Positions 36,125-45,720 of a stretch of 64,000 bases of DNA are shown here, piece by piece. How positions within the stretch are numbered: the first letter of the stretch is position 1; every line of letters starts with the position of its first letter. The stretch lies in assembly GCA_964493245.1 (NCBI GenBank), contig CAZBNB010000010.1, forward strand, positions 15,690 through 79,689, given 5' to 3'. Source of the stretch: CAZBNB01 sp964493245 (GTDB taxonomy: Bacteria; Pseudomonadota; Gammaproteobacteria; Legionellales; Legionellaceae). Made by a program: the position numbers and the translations under genes. Below the pieces are notes generated by a model. It saw only the letters and a list, made by a program, of their open reading frames with translations, was not told where the DNA came from and did not search any database.

Positions 36125-37003
36125 ATGTTAAAAAAATTAAAATCAATTTATCGGACGTTATCAAATCACATGCAGTCTCATGCACATCTACAGGAGCAAC
36201 ATTTTATTCTCCTAAAAGATATCAGAGAGTTTTTACTCGTAAATAGAATCGAAAGCACACAAAAGGCTCATCATAATCCCCTCAATAGCTTTGGGAAAAA
36301 ATGCTTTTCTCAGTCGGATGAGGACGGTATTACACTTGAAATTATTAGAAGAATGGGCCTCTCTAATATGGGGACCTTCGCTGAGTTTGGTGTGGGGGAC
36401 GGCACTGAAAATAATACTTTAATATTAAAGGCTTTAGGATGGAAGGGCTTCTGGGTTGGGGGAGAGGATTTAAGTTTTGGTCTCAAAGGTAATGACACTG
36501 ACTTTGCTTATCTTAAGAGCTGGATTACGATAGATAATATTTTAGAGCTAACACAACAGGGACAAAATAAGATCAACTCAACAGCGCTTGATGTGATCTC
36601 CCTGGATTTGGATGGCAATGATTATTATTTTGTCGAGGCTTTATTATCAGCGAAAATACATCCTAAGTTATTCATTGTCGAATACAACTCTAAATTTCCG
36701 CCGCCGATAAAATGGAAGATAAGTTATGATACAGAGCATCAGTGGCAAGGCGATGATTATTATGGTGCCTCTTTGTGTAGTTTTGTAGAAATTTTTGAAA
36801 AATTTAATTACAAGTTAGTCTGCTGTAACGCGGCAACAGGTTGTAATGCTTTCTTTGTTCATCAAGATTATCACGCACTTTTTGCCGATGTACCTAACGA
36901 TCTAGAAAAAATTTATGTTGGTCCAAGGTATTTTTTATTGAATGCGCACGGCCATCCGAATGCTAAAAAGACAATTGAAAAAATCATGAACGCAACGTTT
37001 TAA
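36125..37003 (+). CDS. methyltransferase-like protein (FkbM-related fold)
   Basis: 292 residues. 'GTFAEFGVGDGTENNTLILKALGWKGFWVGGED' looks like a SAM-binding glycine motif, and 'ALDVISLDLDGNDYYFVEALLSA' plus 'PKLFIVEYNSKFPP' match the DxDGxD and VEYN blocks of proteins related to FkbM methyltransferases, often found in surface-polysaccharide loci. The N-terminal 60 residues are a charged helix. No sugar genes are adjacent, so the target is unknown. The ATG has no clear ribosome-binding site. AT-rich, accessory in appearance. Confidence 0.7.
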   Translation: MLKKLKSIYRTLSNHMQSHAHLQEQHFILLKDIREFLLVNRIESTQKAHHNPLNSFGKKCFSQSDEDGITLEIIRRMGLSNMGTFAEFGVGDGTENNTLILKALGWKGFWVGGEDLSFGLKGNDTDFAYLKSWITIDNILELTQQGQNKINSTALDVISLDLDGNDYYFVEALLSAKIHPKLFIVEYNSKFPPPIKWKISYDTEHQWQGDDYYGASLCSFVEIFEKFNYKLVCCNAATGCNAFFVHQDYHALFADVPNDLEKIYVGPRYFLLNAHGHPNAKKTIEKIMNATF

Positions 37004-37042
37004 AAGTCGGTGCTGTCTCTAAAGTCTCCAAATTAAATCAAA

Positions 37043-37165
37043 CAGGACTTTCGCAAAACAACGAGATCGAGGCAGATTTTATTTTTAATGCGGGTATTTA
37101 GATGACTAAATCACCGAGTTAAAAATAAAATCCCACGAAGAGAACGTTTTTTTGCGTAAATTCTG
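37043..37165. repeat. MITE-like palindromic repeat, copy A
   Basis: A 123-bp imperfect palindrome starting CAGGACTTTCGCAAAACAAC and ending GTTTTTTTGCGTAAATTCTG, with the inner arms ATTTTATTTTTAA / TTAAAAATAAAAT and a centre ATTTAGATGACTAAAT. The reverse complement of copy B (49974-50096) aligns along its whole length. It lies upstream of the receiver gene. No coding sequence inside. Just beyond it, TTCTGTC / GACAGAA (37161-37167, 37179-37185) forms a separate dyad. Confidence 0.88.
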
Positions 37166-37244
37166 TCAAAAATATTTCGACAGAACAATATAAAAATTGT
37201 ATGTTAAGTATGGGTTGTTTAGATTGAGGCGCGAGTCAAAAAGC

Positions 37245-37703
37245 ATGAATATAGCAGATAGTTCTCTCCATGTTTTATTGGTTGATGATGATGAAATCGA
37301 TATTAAAAATATTAAATATGGATTTAAAGCGCACAAAATAAAAAATACATTAGATATCGCTAAAACCAGCGCAGATGCGTGGAGTTTCCTTCATTATAAA
37401 GACACAGCGCCTAATGAAGCGCAGCGTCCTAAGCTTATCCTGTTAGATATCAATCTTCCTAAAATTAATGGGCTAGAATTATTGAAAAAACTCCGTGCAG
37501 ATCCCATGCTTAAGTCCATTCCGGTGATTATGGTGACGAACTCTGATTCCGCGAGTGATAAACAGACAGCTGAAGATTTGGATGCGGCTGGTTATTTTAT
37601 CAAGCCAATTATATTTGAGCAGTTTATGGTTTTATATAAAAAATTGATTAGGACAATACGGTCGAGCCCATATAAACCCTTGGGGTCTGTTGACAATGGG
37701 TGA
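37245..37703 (+). CDS. single-domain response regulator (Rcp1/CheY-like)
   Basis: 152 residues, one receiver domain: acidic pocket 'LLVDDDEID', phospho-acceptor aspartate in 'LILLDINLPKING' (about residue 67), 'IMVTNSD' and the conserved lysine in 'GYFIKPI'. There is no output domain, so it probably shuttles phosphate or regulates a partner. It is closely similar to the first receiver of the 43134-44486 protein ('DNEIDIRNLQYGFKENKI' versus 'DDEIDIKNIKYGFKAHKI'), implying duplication. ATG 37245 is preferred; the frame opens at 37197 but without a typical N-terminus. Confidence 0.9.
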   Translation: MNIADSSLHVLLVDDDEIDIKNIKYGFKAHKIKNTLDIAKTSADAWSFLHYKDTAPNEAQRPKLILLDINLPKINGLELLKKLRADPMLKSIPVIMVTNSDSASDKQTAEDLDAAGYFIKPIIFEQFMVLYKKLIRTIRSSPYKPLGSVDNG

Positions 37704-37710
37704 CAAGGCC

Positions 37711-37812
37711 AAAAACCAAGATAATTTGCGTAAATTTCAGCTTGAGCTCGTTAAATAGGGCGAGCTATTTGCCTCACTAAAGTTAAAATTTGCGCAAATT
37801 GTCTTGATTTTT
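37711..37812. repeat. 102-bp imperfect palindrome between receiver and kinase genes
   Basis: The outer arm AAAAACCAAGATAATTTGCG (from 37711) pairs with the arm ending at 37812, whose reverse complement begins AAAAATCAAGACAATTTGCG; differences are transitions compatible with G-U pairs. An inner dyad GAGCTCG / CGAGCT lies at the centre. It is a different sequence from the MITE-like family, though TTTGCGTAAATT is shared with the edge of copy A. It may be an attenuator or a mobile-element relic. Confidence 0.8.
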
Positions 37813-37891
37813 TGACTCAAATTGCTAAATGTTAACAGACTCTACAATACAATTTTCAAAAAAATATAATCATAATTTTAGGGATATTGTT

Positions 37892-40800
37892 ATGTTTACA
37901 AATACAACTTTTGTAGGTTTGACTTTAGCCGAGCTCATTTATACAAGTCCCAATTCATTGATTTATAAAACCGTATCTAAAAACGACAGTCCAAAAGCGA
38001 TTTTGAAGGTGTTAAAAGAATCTTCTCCAGAGCGTGAGCGAATCCGATTTTATCAAGAATTTTCTATTGCAAAAAAAATTAACTCACCCTACGTTGCCAA
38101 GGTGTTTGATCTGATTAAAAACGACAGTACCATTGGTATATTAGTAGAAGACATTGATGCGGAAAGTGTTAAAACTTGGATTGAAAAGCAAGGGTTATCA
38201 ATCGCGGATAAGTTAACGATTGCCATCGCTGTTTGTAAAGGGCTCCAAGATATTCATCGTGTGGGAGTGATTCATAAAGATATTAGCAGTTCAAATGTGT
38301 TATGGAACCCTGAAACCAATACTGTAAAAATAATCGATTTTGGTATATCAAGTATTCTGAGTAAAGAGTCTGTTAGTCCCGAAGTATTAAACAAATTAGA
38401 TGGTGAGTTTTTTTATATGTCGCCAGAGCAAACCGGCCGCATGAACCGCCCAATTGATTACCGCACGGACTTTTATTCATTAGGTGTCACGCTGTATGAA
38501 ATGTTTACAGATAAACTGCCATTTTATAGCAAAGATCCTCTGAAACTCATCCATGCGCATATCGCTAAACTACCTGTTCTCCCTGAAAAAATCAATGCAA
38601 AAATCCCCGTTGTTCTCAGTAAAATTATCATGAAATTGTTACAAAAAACGCCTGAAAATCGCTACCAAACAGCCAATGGCATTATGCAAGATTTAATTGA
38701 AATCCGACGTCAATATCATGATGCCGGTATTGTCAGTGATTTTATTATTGGTACCAAGGACTTAAGTGATTGTTTTGTGCTACCAACAAAACTGTATGGT
38801 CGAGACAAACCCGTTGCTCAGCTTGAACATTCTTTTCAACAAGTATGTCAGGGCAGTGTGATATTAAGTCTCGTTAGAGGCTACTCTGGTGTTGGAAAAA
38901 CAGCCACGGTTCAAGAGTTGTATCGGCCAATAGCCATTGCGAGAGGTCTTTATATTCATGGTAAATTTGATCAGTATCATCGAAATATTCCTTATTCGGC
39001 GTTGGGAACTGCCCTCAATGGCTTTTGTAGCCAGATTCTTGAAGAAACCAACGAAGCACTTTCTCTTTGGAAAAGCAAAATTCTTACCTCAGTTCACAAT
39101 AGTGGGCAATTGCTCATAGAAATTATACCCAATCTTGAGAAGATTATTGATTCACAGCCCGCGGTTTCCAAAGTTGATCCACAATCGACACAAAATCGAT
39201 TTAATGAAGTTTTTATCAATTTTATGAGCGCGGCATGTAGCCCAGAAAAACCCTTAGTTATATTTTTAGATGATCTTCAATGGGCCGATCAAGCATCACT
39301 CAAACTGATTCATCAAATGGCTTTAAGTCGACAAATTAAAGGCTTACATATTATTGGCGCTTATCGTGATAATGAGGTTGAGGCAAGCCATCCACTGACA
39401 TTGATGCTAGATGAAATCACGAAAGCAAATCAGACCTATGATATTGTTAACATTGGTAATTTAACCGAGACAGATTTAACGAGCTTGGTTGCGGCGACGC
39501 TCTCTGTTACACAAAAAAAAGTGAAACCCTTAAGCTCGCTCATTTACAAAAAAACATTGGGAAATGCATTTTACAGCACGGAATTTTTTAAAAATCTGTA
39601 TTTTACCGGTTTGTTAAGCTATACCGAACGCAAATGGTTTTGGAATCTAAAAAAAATAGAAAAAGAACATGTTTCAGAAAATGTGGTTGATTTTATGGCT
39701 ATCGTCATCAAACGATTGTCCACGGAAACACAAGAGGCATTAAAAATAGCCGCTTGTATGGGTAACACATTTTCAATTGATAAACTGTCGATTATTCTTT
39801 ACAGCGAAATAGCACTCGAGCAAACATTACAGCGCCTGTTCCCTGCAATTGAAGCTGGTATTATTATTCCCAAAAATGATTTATACAAAAGCATTGGTAT
39901 TACCGACGTCAATCCAGCCACGATCTTGTTTATTTTTCAACATGATCGCGTTCAGCAAGCTGCGTATTCATTAATAGATATAAAAGAATTACCTCATTTG
40001 CAACAAAAGATTGGTAATCATCTTTTGGATTATGCAACAAAAGCGAAGGATGTAGAGCAACAGTTATTTGAAATCGTTAATCATTTGAACCAATCCCTTT
40101 CGTTGGTTAAAAAAGCAGAGACTCGTCTCATCATAGCGAAATTAAATTATCGCTCGGGTATTAAAGCCATTGCGGCATCTGCTTACCAAGCATCGCTAGA
40201 CTATTTTTTACAAGCCAAAAATTTACTGCCAACGAATTGTTTTGAAAAAGAATATGAGTTTAGCTTCTCTGTTTATCTTCATTTGGCCGAATCCTTCTAT
40301 ATTAATCATTTGTTTTCTGAATCAGGTGCACTCTATCCACTGTTATTGAAATGTGCAAAAACAAAAATAGACACGGTTAAAGTGAATATGATTAAAATTG
40401 AAGATTATCAGCTTCAAGGCTTGTACGAGGAGTCACTTGACATTCAAAAAGATGCTCTGGCGCTTCTGGATGATCCAGTACCAGAAGACGAGGATTTTGA
40501 TACAGCGATTGTTGACGAGTTTAAAAAAACATCTAAATATATGAATCATCGTAATAAAACGGCGCTTTTGAATGCCGAGAATATTACATCGCCAGCACTT
40601 CTGGCGGAGCTGCGTATTTTACTGAGTATGTGGCTTGCTGCTTATTTGGTATCTAAAGAGAGTGTGGGGCAGTGGTGTGCAATCAAAATGGCGAATATCA
40701 CCTTACAATTTGGTAATTCAGAGTTTGCCTCTTTGGCTTTCGTGCAATACGCGTATATTTTGACTTTTAGATTGGACAAAGCCAAAGAAGGGTATCAGTT

Positions 40801-43147
40801 TGGTATCCTGGCCTTAAAATTGGCTGATCGATACACTAATATTGAAATGCGAGGGCGAGTATATTTTCTTTTTGCGCTTTTTATTAACCATCGCGTCAAA
40901 CATATCAGTACATCAACTGATTTTTTTCGTAAATCGTATTTGCTTAATATTGAGAGCGGTGATTGGGCTTATGCTGTTTATAGTGGTGCAAATATTCTCT
41001 CTAATCTGTTAATTGAGGGTAAGCCTTGTTACGAAGTGGCACGCGAGGGGCAAAAATATTTTGAGTTTTTAAAAGATAAAGCGAATGTTGCTTTTAATAG
41101 CTTCTTTTTAACCGGCGGTTATATTCCACTCCTTAATCTACAAGGAAAAACTGAAAGCCGTGATAGCTTTAATTGCGAATATTTTAATGAAAAAACAATG
41201 TTGGATACTTTGGGCAAACTCCCCATCGTCGAGGCATGGTTTTACTCCGCAAAAATTAGAAGTCTCTTCCTTTTTAGAGCTTTAGATAAAGCCATGTTGG
41301 TGATTGATAAAGCAGATATGGTATTAGCCGGCGTACCTTCTCAAATAAAAGTACCAGAAGCGTTTTTTTACAGTGCTCTTGTTATTACGGCTACCTTTAA
41401 TACATTAAATGATAATGCAACAAAACAAGCCCACTTAACACGCTTCGAAAACTATAAATTGGCTTTCGAGCGTTGGTCTCAAGATAGCCCTGAAAATTTT
41501 TTACACAAATGGTTGTTGCTCCGAGCAGAAGAATGTTGGTTAAAAGAGATGGCATTGCATAAAACGTTGGCTTTGTATGATTTGGCGTTTGAGGAAGCCA
41601 AGAAGGCTGGCTATTTGAATGTGGCTGCTGTAGCTCAGGAGCTTAAAGGGCGATTTTGGTTGCACAATAACCAAGCGGATTATGGACTCATTCATTTGAA
41701 AAACGCCTATAAACTATATCAAAACTGGGGCGTATTGGAAAAGAGTGCGCAGCTTGCCGAGGAGTTCTCAGAAATTAAAAATATGTCCTTGTTGATGTTG
41801 GATACGTCGAGAATTTTTTACACTAATGATTTCGATACCTCACAGATAGATTATCAATCTATCTATAAATTAGCACAGTCACTTTCTCAAAATTTAGAGT
41901 GGGAAAAATTGACATATGCTATTTTAACGATTGTCATGGAAAATGTCGGTGCGAGTCGTAGTGCACTTATTTTAAATAAAAAATACCCGTCTAAGCATCA
42001 TTCATCTTGGTTTGTGGACGCTGTTGCGCAGGTGTCTGAAGACGAAAAGAGCGTTATTTTTAATTCTGCGGATAAATTGGCTATAGAAAAAGCAACCAAT
42101 TATCCTCTATCTATTCTTCATCATGCAATCAATGTAGATAATATTATTAATGTTGATTCCTCAGAAAGTCAATCACCATTTAAAGATGAGCCTTTTTTTA
42201 GAAATAAAAAGGATATTTCCGTTATTTGTGCGCCCATTAAATTGCGGAATGAATTGATTGGGATTATCTATCTCGAAAATGTGTTGACCTCACATGCTTT
42301 TGATAAAGGAAGAGAGGATATTTTAAAAATCTTTCTTTCACAAATCGCGATTTCGATAGAAAATGCACGCCTATTTACAGATACATGCAAAGTATTAGAA
42401 GAGCGTAATGCATTTATTTCTCTTGCAGAAGCAAGAAATGAAGAGTTGAAAAGCTTTGCTTACATTGTTTCTCATGACTTGAAGGCACCGTTACAAGGCA
42501 TTTCAACCTTGATTCAATGGATCGAAAAAGACAAATCAAATCGTTTGAGTGATGAAACAAAAGAAAACTTCCAATTAATTTTGCGTCGTAATAAGAGTAT
42601 GGGCAGTCTTATCGATGGGATTCTTGATTATTCGCGAGCAGGAAATGTGAATCTCAATATATTAACAGTCGATACAAATCAGTTATTGAAAGAAGTGGTA
42701 GAAAACTTAAATCCACCCAAAGATTTTATTATTAAATCAGAAAAAACACTGCCTATCTTTGAAACCGCGAAGATTCCATTTAGTCAAATACTTTCAAACC
42801 TAATTAGTAACGCCATTAAACATCATGACAAAAAACAAGGTACGATTCGGTTAGGGGTACGAAAGATAAAGACGTTTTTTGAGTTTTATGTGGCAGATGA
42901 TGGTCCGGGAATAGAGCCAGAGTATCATAAAAAAATATTTGAAATGTTTCAAACGTTGGAGCCTAAAGACAGCACAGGGAATACAGGTATTGGTTTGAGT
43001 ATTGTGAAAAAAATTGTGGAAAGTCGAGGGGGATGTATTAGAGTCGAGTCAGGGAAAGATAAAGGTGTTATTTTTTATTTCACTTGGCCAATTTTTCTAC
43101 CCTCAAATATCATGATGGATGGGGGGATAAAAAATGAAAACGAATAA
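37892..43147 (+). CDS. trifunctional Ser/Thr kinase / AAA ATPase / sensor histidine kinase
   Basis: 1,751 residues, cytoplasmic. Domains in order: protein kinase (about 1-270) with catalytic 'VIHKDISSSNVLW' and 'IIDFGIS'; AAA/STAND ATPase with P-loop 'GYSGVGKTATVQE' (about 330) and Walker B 'LVIFLDDLQWADQ' (about 454); a long helical TPR-like middle (about 700-1330); a GAF domain (about 1350-1500, 'VICAPIKLRNELIGIIYLEN'); HisKA with phospho-acceptor 'FAYIVSHDLKAPLQGIS' (about 1527); and HATPase with 'LISNAIKHHD', 'DDGPGIEP' and 'GIGLSIVKK'. This architecture is known from bacteria and group X fungal histidine kinases. ATG 37892 is preferred for AGGGA 8 nt upstream; ATG 37829 would add 21 residues. 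It has no receiver of its own; receivers are encoded on both sides, the downstream one overlapping by 14 bp. Confidence 0.93.
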   Translation: MFTNTTFVGLTLAELIYTSPNSLIYKTVSKNDSPKAILKVLKESSPERERIRFYQEFSIAKKINSPYVAKVFDLIKNDSTIGILVEDIDAESVKTWIEKQGLSIADKLTIAIAVCKGLQDIHRVGVIHKDISSSNVLWNPETNTVKIIDFGISSILSKESVSPEVLNKLDGEFFYMSPEQTGRMNRPIDYRTDFYSLGVTLYEMFTDKLPFYSKDPLKLIHAHIAKLPVLPEKINAKIPVVLSKIIMKLLQKTPENRYQTANGIMQDLIEIRRQYHDAGIVSDFIIGTKDLSDCFVLPTKLYGRDKPVAQLEHSFQQVCQGSVILSLVRGYSGVGKTATVQELYRPIAIARGLYIHGKFDQYHRNIPYSALGTALNGFCSQILEETNEALSLWKSKILTSVHNSGQLLIEIIPNLEKIIDSQPAVSKVDPQSTQNRFNEVFINFMSAACSPEKPLVIFLDDLQWADQASLKLIHQMALSRQIKGLHIIGAYRDNEVEASHPLTLMLDEITKANQTYDIVNIGNLTETDLTSLVAATLSVTQKKVKPLSSLIYKKTLGNAFYSTEFFKNLYFTGLLSYTERKWFWNLKKIEKEHVSENVVDFMAIVIKRLSTETQEALKIAACMGNTFSIDKLSIILYSEIALEQTLQRLFPAIEAGIIIPKNDLYKSIGITDVNPATILFIFQHDRVQQAAYSLIDIKELPHLQQKIGNHLLDYATKAKDVEQQLFEIVNHLNQSLSLVKKAETRLIIAKLNYRSGIKAIAASAYQASLDYFLQAKNLLPTNCFEKEYEFSFSVYLHLAESFYINHLFSESGALYPLLLKCAKTKIDTVKVNMIKIEDYQLQGLYEESLDIQKDALALLDDPVPEDEDFDTAIVDEFKKTSKYMNHRNKTALLNAENITSPALLAELRILLSMWLAAYLVSKESVGQWCAIKMANITLQFGNSEFASLAFVQYAYILTFRLDKAKEGYQFGILALKLADRYTNIEMRGRVYFLFALFINHRVKHISTSTDFFRKSYLLNIESGDWAYAVYSGANILSNLLIEGKPCYEVAREGQKYFEFLKDKANVAFNSFFLTGGYIPLLNLQGKTESRDSFNCEYFNEKTMLDTLGKLPIVEAWFYSAKIRSLFLFRALDKAMLVIDKADMVLAGVPSQIKVPEAFFYSALVITATFNTLNDNATKQAHLTRFENYKLAFERWSQDSPENFLHKWLLLRAEECWLKEMALHKTLALYDLAFEEAKKAGYLNVAAVAQELKGRFWLHNNQADYGLIHLKNAYKLYQNWGVLEKSAQLAEEFSEIKNMSLLMLDTSRIFYTNDFDTSQIDYQSIYKLAQSLSQNLEWEKLTYAILTIVMENVGASRSALILNKKYPSKHHSSWFVDAVAQVSEDEKSVIFNSADKLAIEKATNYPLSILHHAINVDNIINVDSSESQSPFKDEPFFRNKKDISVICAPIKLRNELIGIIYLENVLTSHAFDKGREDILKIFLSQIAISIENARLFTDTCKVLEERNAFISLAEARNEELKSFAYIVSHDLKAPLQGISTLIQWIEKDKSNRLSDETKENFQLILRRNKSMGSLIDGILDYSRAGNVNLNILTVDTNQLLKEVVENLNPPKDFIIKSEKTLPIFETAKIPFSQILSNLISNAIKHHDKKQGTIRLGVRKIKTFFEFYVADDGPGIEPEYHKKIFEMFQTLEPKDSTGNTGIGLSIVKKIVESRGGCIRVESGKDKGVIFYFTWPIFLPSNIMMDGGIKNENE

Positions 43148-44486
43148 TGAACCTATTTCGATTTTATTGGTGGAAGACAACGAAATAGATATTCGTAACT
43201 TACAATATGGTTTTAAAGAAAATAAAATCTCAGTGGATTTCTCTATTGCTAAAACGGGCCAAGAGGCATTGGATAAATTATATGGTCAAAATGGGGCTTC
43301 ACAATTATTACCGTCCCCACAACTGATTCTTTTGGATATTGACATGCCAAAGATGAATGGCATGGAGTTTTTAGAAAAATTACGTGCCGATCCGCATTTT
43401 CAATCGTTGACTGTTTTTATTGTCACAAGCCTTGGGCATGATATAGAAAAATCGTTGCTTAAACGTCTAAATGTCAGTGGTTATTTTGATAAACCACTGG
43501 ATTTTGAAAAGTTTCTTCCTGTTTTTAAGAAAAATACAGCAAAATTCTTTGAGGAAAAGCTAACCTTACTTTTAGTTGATGATAGCAAGCTAGATCGATT
43601 AAACATTATCCATATGCTCAATCAATCCTCGCCGGATGTATTCCGAGTCGTCGAGGTCGAATGTGCTAGAGATGCGTTGGCGGTGATAAAACGCGAAAAA
43701 ATTGATTGTGTATTGTTAGATTATAAGCTTCCTGATATCGATGGTTTGGCTTTATTGCATAAAATCAAGCAAACGACTAACCATGCTGGCGTGCCTATTA
43801 TTGTTATCACTGGTGTTGGTAATGAAGATATTGCTGTGGATGCCATGAAACAAGGTGCGACCGATTATGTGGTGAAATATAAGATAACGCCTGTACTTTT
43901 GAGTAAGAAAATTAATGATGGCATTCAGCTTTTAAAAAACAAGCAAGAGGTCGATCATCAAAGAACTCAAACGGAGCATGATGCGCACTATGATAGCTTA
44001 ATTACGGGACTAATGAACCGACGTGGTTTCGAGGAAGCGGCATTTCGTGCTTTAGCCGATACAAAGCGACACTCCCGTTTATTGGCGCTTTTATTTATGG
44101 ATCTCGATGGTTTTAAAAATATCAATGATTCTTTTGGACATGCGGTGGGTGATGCGTTGTTGATCGAGGTGGGTAAACGGCTTTTGTCTAATTTACGCTC
44201 AGAGGATTTGGTGGCACGTATGGGGGGGGATGAGTTTGCGATTTTTCTGATTGGGTTAGCCCAGAATACCGATGGGGAAATCGTTGCTGAAAAAATTCTC
44301 AAAGAAATGGCCAAGCCCTTTAAAATTCAAAAAGAAATCATTCATTTTGGGATTAGTATCGGCATTGCTTATTCTCAGGGACATGATATTTTAAGTAAAT
44401 TAATTGATCAGGCTGATGAAGCGTTATTAGATGTCAAAGCAAGTGGTAGAGGCTCTTATAAAGTGTTTTCACCTTATAAGCGGTGA
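43134..44486 (+). CDS. double-receiver diguanylate cyclase
   Basis: 450 residues: REC1 (about 8-130, 'LLVEDNEID', 'LILLDIDMPKMNG', 'GYFDKPL'), REC2 (about 142-270, 'LLVDDSKLD', 'DCVLLDYKLPDIDG', 'VVKYKI') and a GGDEF domain (about 285-450). The cyclase site is intact ('ARMGGDEFAIF') and the inhibitory I-site RxxD ('RSED') precedes it by five residues, so it should make c-di-GMP with product inhibition. 'DSLITGLMNRRGFE' is the usual entry motif. It overlaps the kinase gene by 14 bp, so it is the natural output of that kinase. Confidence 0.93.
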   Translation: MKTNNEPISILLVEDNEIDIRNLQYGFKENKISVDFSIAKTGQEALDKLYGQNGASQLLPSPQLILLDIDMPKMNGMEFLEKLRADPHFQSLTVFIVTSLGHDIEKSLLKRLNVSGYFDKPLDFEKFLPVFKKNTAKFFEEKLTLLLVDDSKLDRLNIIHMLNQSSPDVFRVVEVECARDALAVIKREKIDCVLLDYKLPDIDGLALLHKIKQTTNHAGVPIIVITGVGNEDIAVDAMKQGATDYVVKYKITPVLLSKKINDGIQLLKNKQEVDHQRTQTEHDAHYDSLITGLMNRRGFEEAAFRALADTKRHSRLLALLFMDLDGFKNINDSFGHAVGDALLIEVGKRLLSNLRSEDLVARMGGDEFAIFLIGLAQNTDGEIVAEKILKEMAKPFKIQKEIIHFGISIGIAYSQGHDILSKLIDQADEALLDVKASGRGSYKVFSPYKR

Positions 44487-44514
44487 GTTTTCAGACATGA
44501 TCATTATGAAGCGA

Positions 44515-45648
44515 TTAGGTTTTATAGATAAATTGTAACGTTGCTGCATGAACCTGTGCGGATACGGAACCATTGTTTTTGGATGTGTTGATTTTTGCAT
44601 TGGGGGTTAAAAATCCATATCCATAAACAATTTGAGTGGACAGGGTTTTTATGAAGCTGATATCCAGACCTGCAGAGATAAGCGTAGATGCAGCCAATGG
44701 AAATCCCACATTATTTGTTCTGGTAGGATTGGGATTGGTTTCATACATCACACCACCAAGCAAAGCGATCTTTTCAGTGGTCGCATAGCGGGTGGTGACT
44801 TGGTAAGACCAGGCATCTCGCCAATTTGTGGGGACTGCGAAACTGGTGCCTGCTGCTGTATTTTCAAAAGTAAGGTTTTTCTGAATTGACCACCCAGACC
44901 AATATATTTTTTCATTTAAACTCCACTTATCTGTTAGGGTGTGTTGAAGTCCAACAAAAATGACAGATGCCTCGGTGATGCTCATGCGAAAAGCGTGATT
45001 GACCGTCGAATTGAGTGTGCTGGTTCCCGATCCGAATGTACTAACTGGGGTGTAACCGGCAATGGTGAGAGAATGCTTGGGTGTAATTTTGTAGAATAAT
45101 CCCAGATCGATACTGTATGCCAAGCCAGCGCTTTTGTTAATTTCGTTTCCCATACCAGGTATAACAAAATCGACCTCCGCAAGATGAAGCGTCTCAAGAT
45201 TGACACCGGCTCCTAAAGCAAGGGCGTCGTTTATCTGATAACTCGATTGCAGTCCTGAGCGATAATACAATATATCGGTTTTCGTTGATGTCGAAGAAAA
45301 AATCGAGTTGATAGGCCAATCAATGTGGGCGTAGCCGCTTGGCGTAATGTTTATTCCTAATACAAAACGATCGGTTATTCTATAAGCACTCAACAAGTAG
45401 GGGAGATTATTTTTCACACTGCTGGTGACGCTTCCCGTGCCACCGGGAGCACTGCCTGTAAACTTTAATTTAGGTGCAATGAATAGATCACCACCTAATA
45501 GCTGTGCTTGTTTAACTAAGCTCAGTTCAGCCGGATTTTGATAAAAAGTATCAATTAAGCTCTGATTCACAGCACCGTAGGATGTTGCTACAAAAAATGT
45601 GGTGAGTAGCGCTATCGCAGTGTTTTGTCTTAAAAAAAGCGCGATCAT
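44515..45648 (-). CDS. FadL/OMPP1-family outer-membrane porin-like protein
   Basis: 377 residues with a signal peptide (residues 1-25, ending TSYGA). 'FYQNPAELSLVKQAQLLGGDLFIAPKLKF' matches the N-terminal plug region of FadL-type channels (the NPA motif), and the rest alternates polar and hydrophobic residues as expected for a 14-strand barrel. Such channels import fatty acids or other hydrophobic compounds. It is shorter than E. coli FadL (446), as are many homologues. It is convergent with the diguanylate cyclase gene and alone. Confidence 0.82.
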   Translation of the reverse strand: MIALFLRQNTAIALLTTFFVATSYGAVNQSLIDTFYQNPAELSLVKQAQLLGGDLFIAPKLKFTGSAPGGTGSVTSSVKNNLPYLLSAYRITDRFVLGINITPSGYAHIDWPINSIFSSTSTKTDILYYRSGLQSSYQINDALALGAGVNLETLHLAEVDFVIPGMGNEINKSAGLAYSIDLGLFYKITPKHSLTIAGYTPVSTFGSGTSTLNSTVNHAFRMSITEASVIFVGLQHTLTDKWSLNEKIYWSGWSIQKNLTFENTAAGTSFAVPTNWRDAWSYQVTTRYATTEKIALLGGVMYETNPNPTRTNNVGFPLAASTLISAGLDISFIKTLSTQIVYGYGFLTPNAKINTSKNNGSVSAQVHAATLQFIYKT

Positions 45649-45720
45649 TAAATATAATGTATCTTTTCAGGTTATTTAATCATAAAAGCATAGGGGGAAT
45701 AGAATGTCCAGCCCCTAAGC

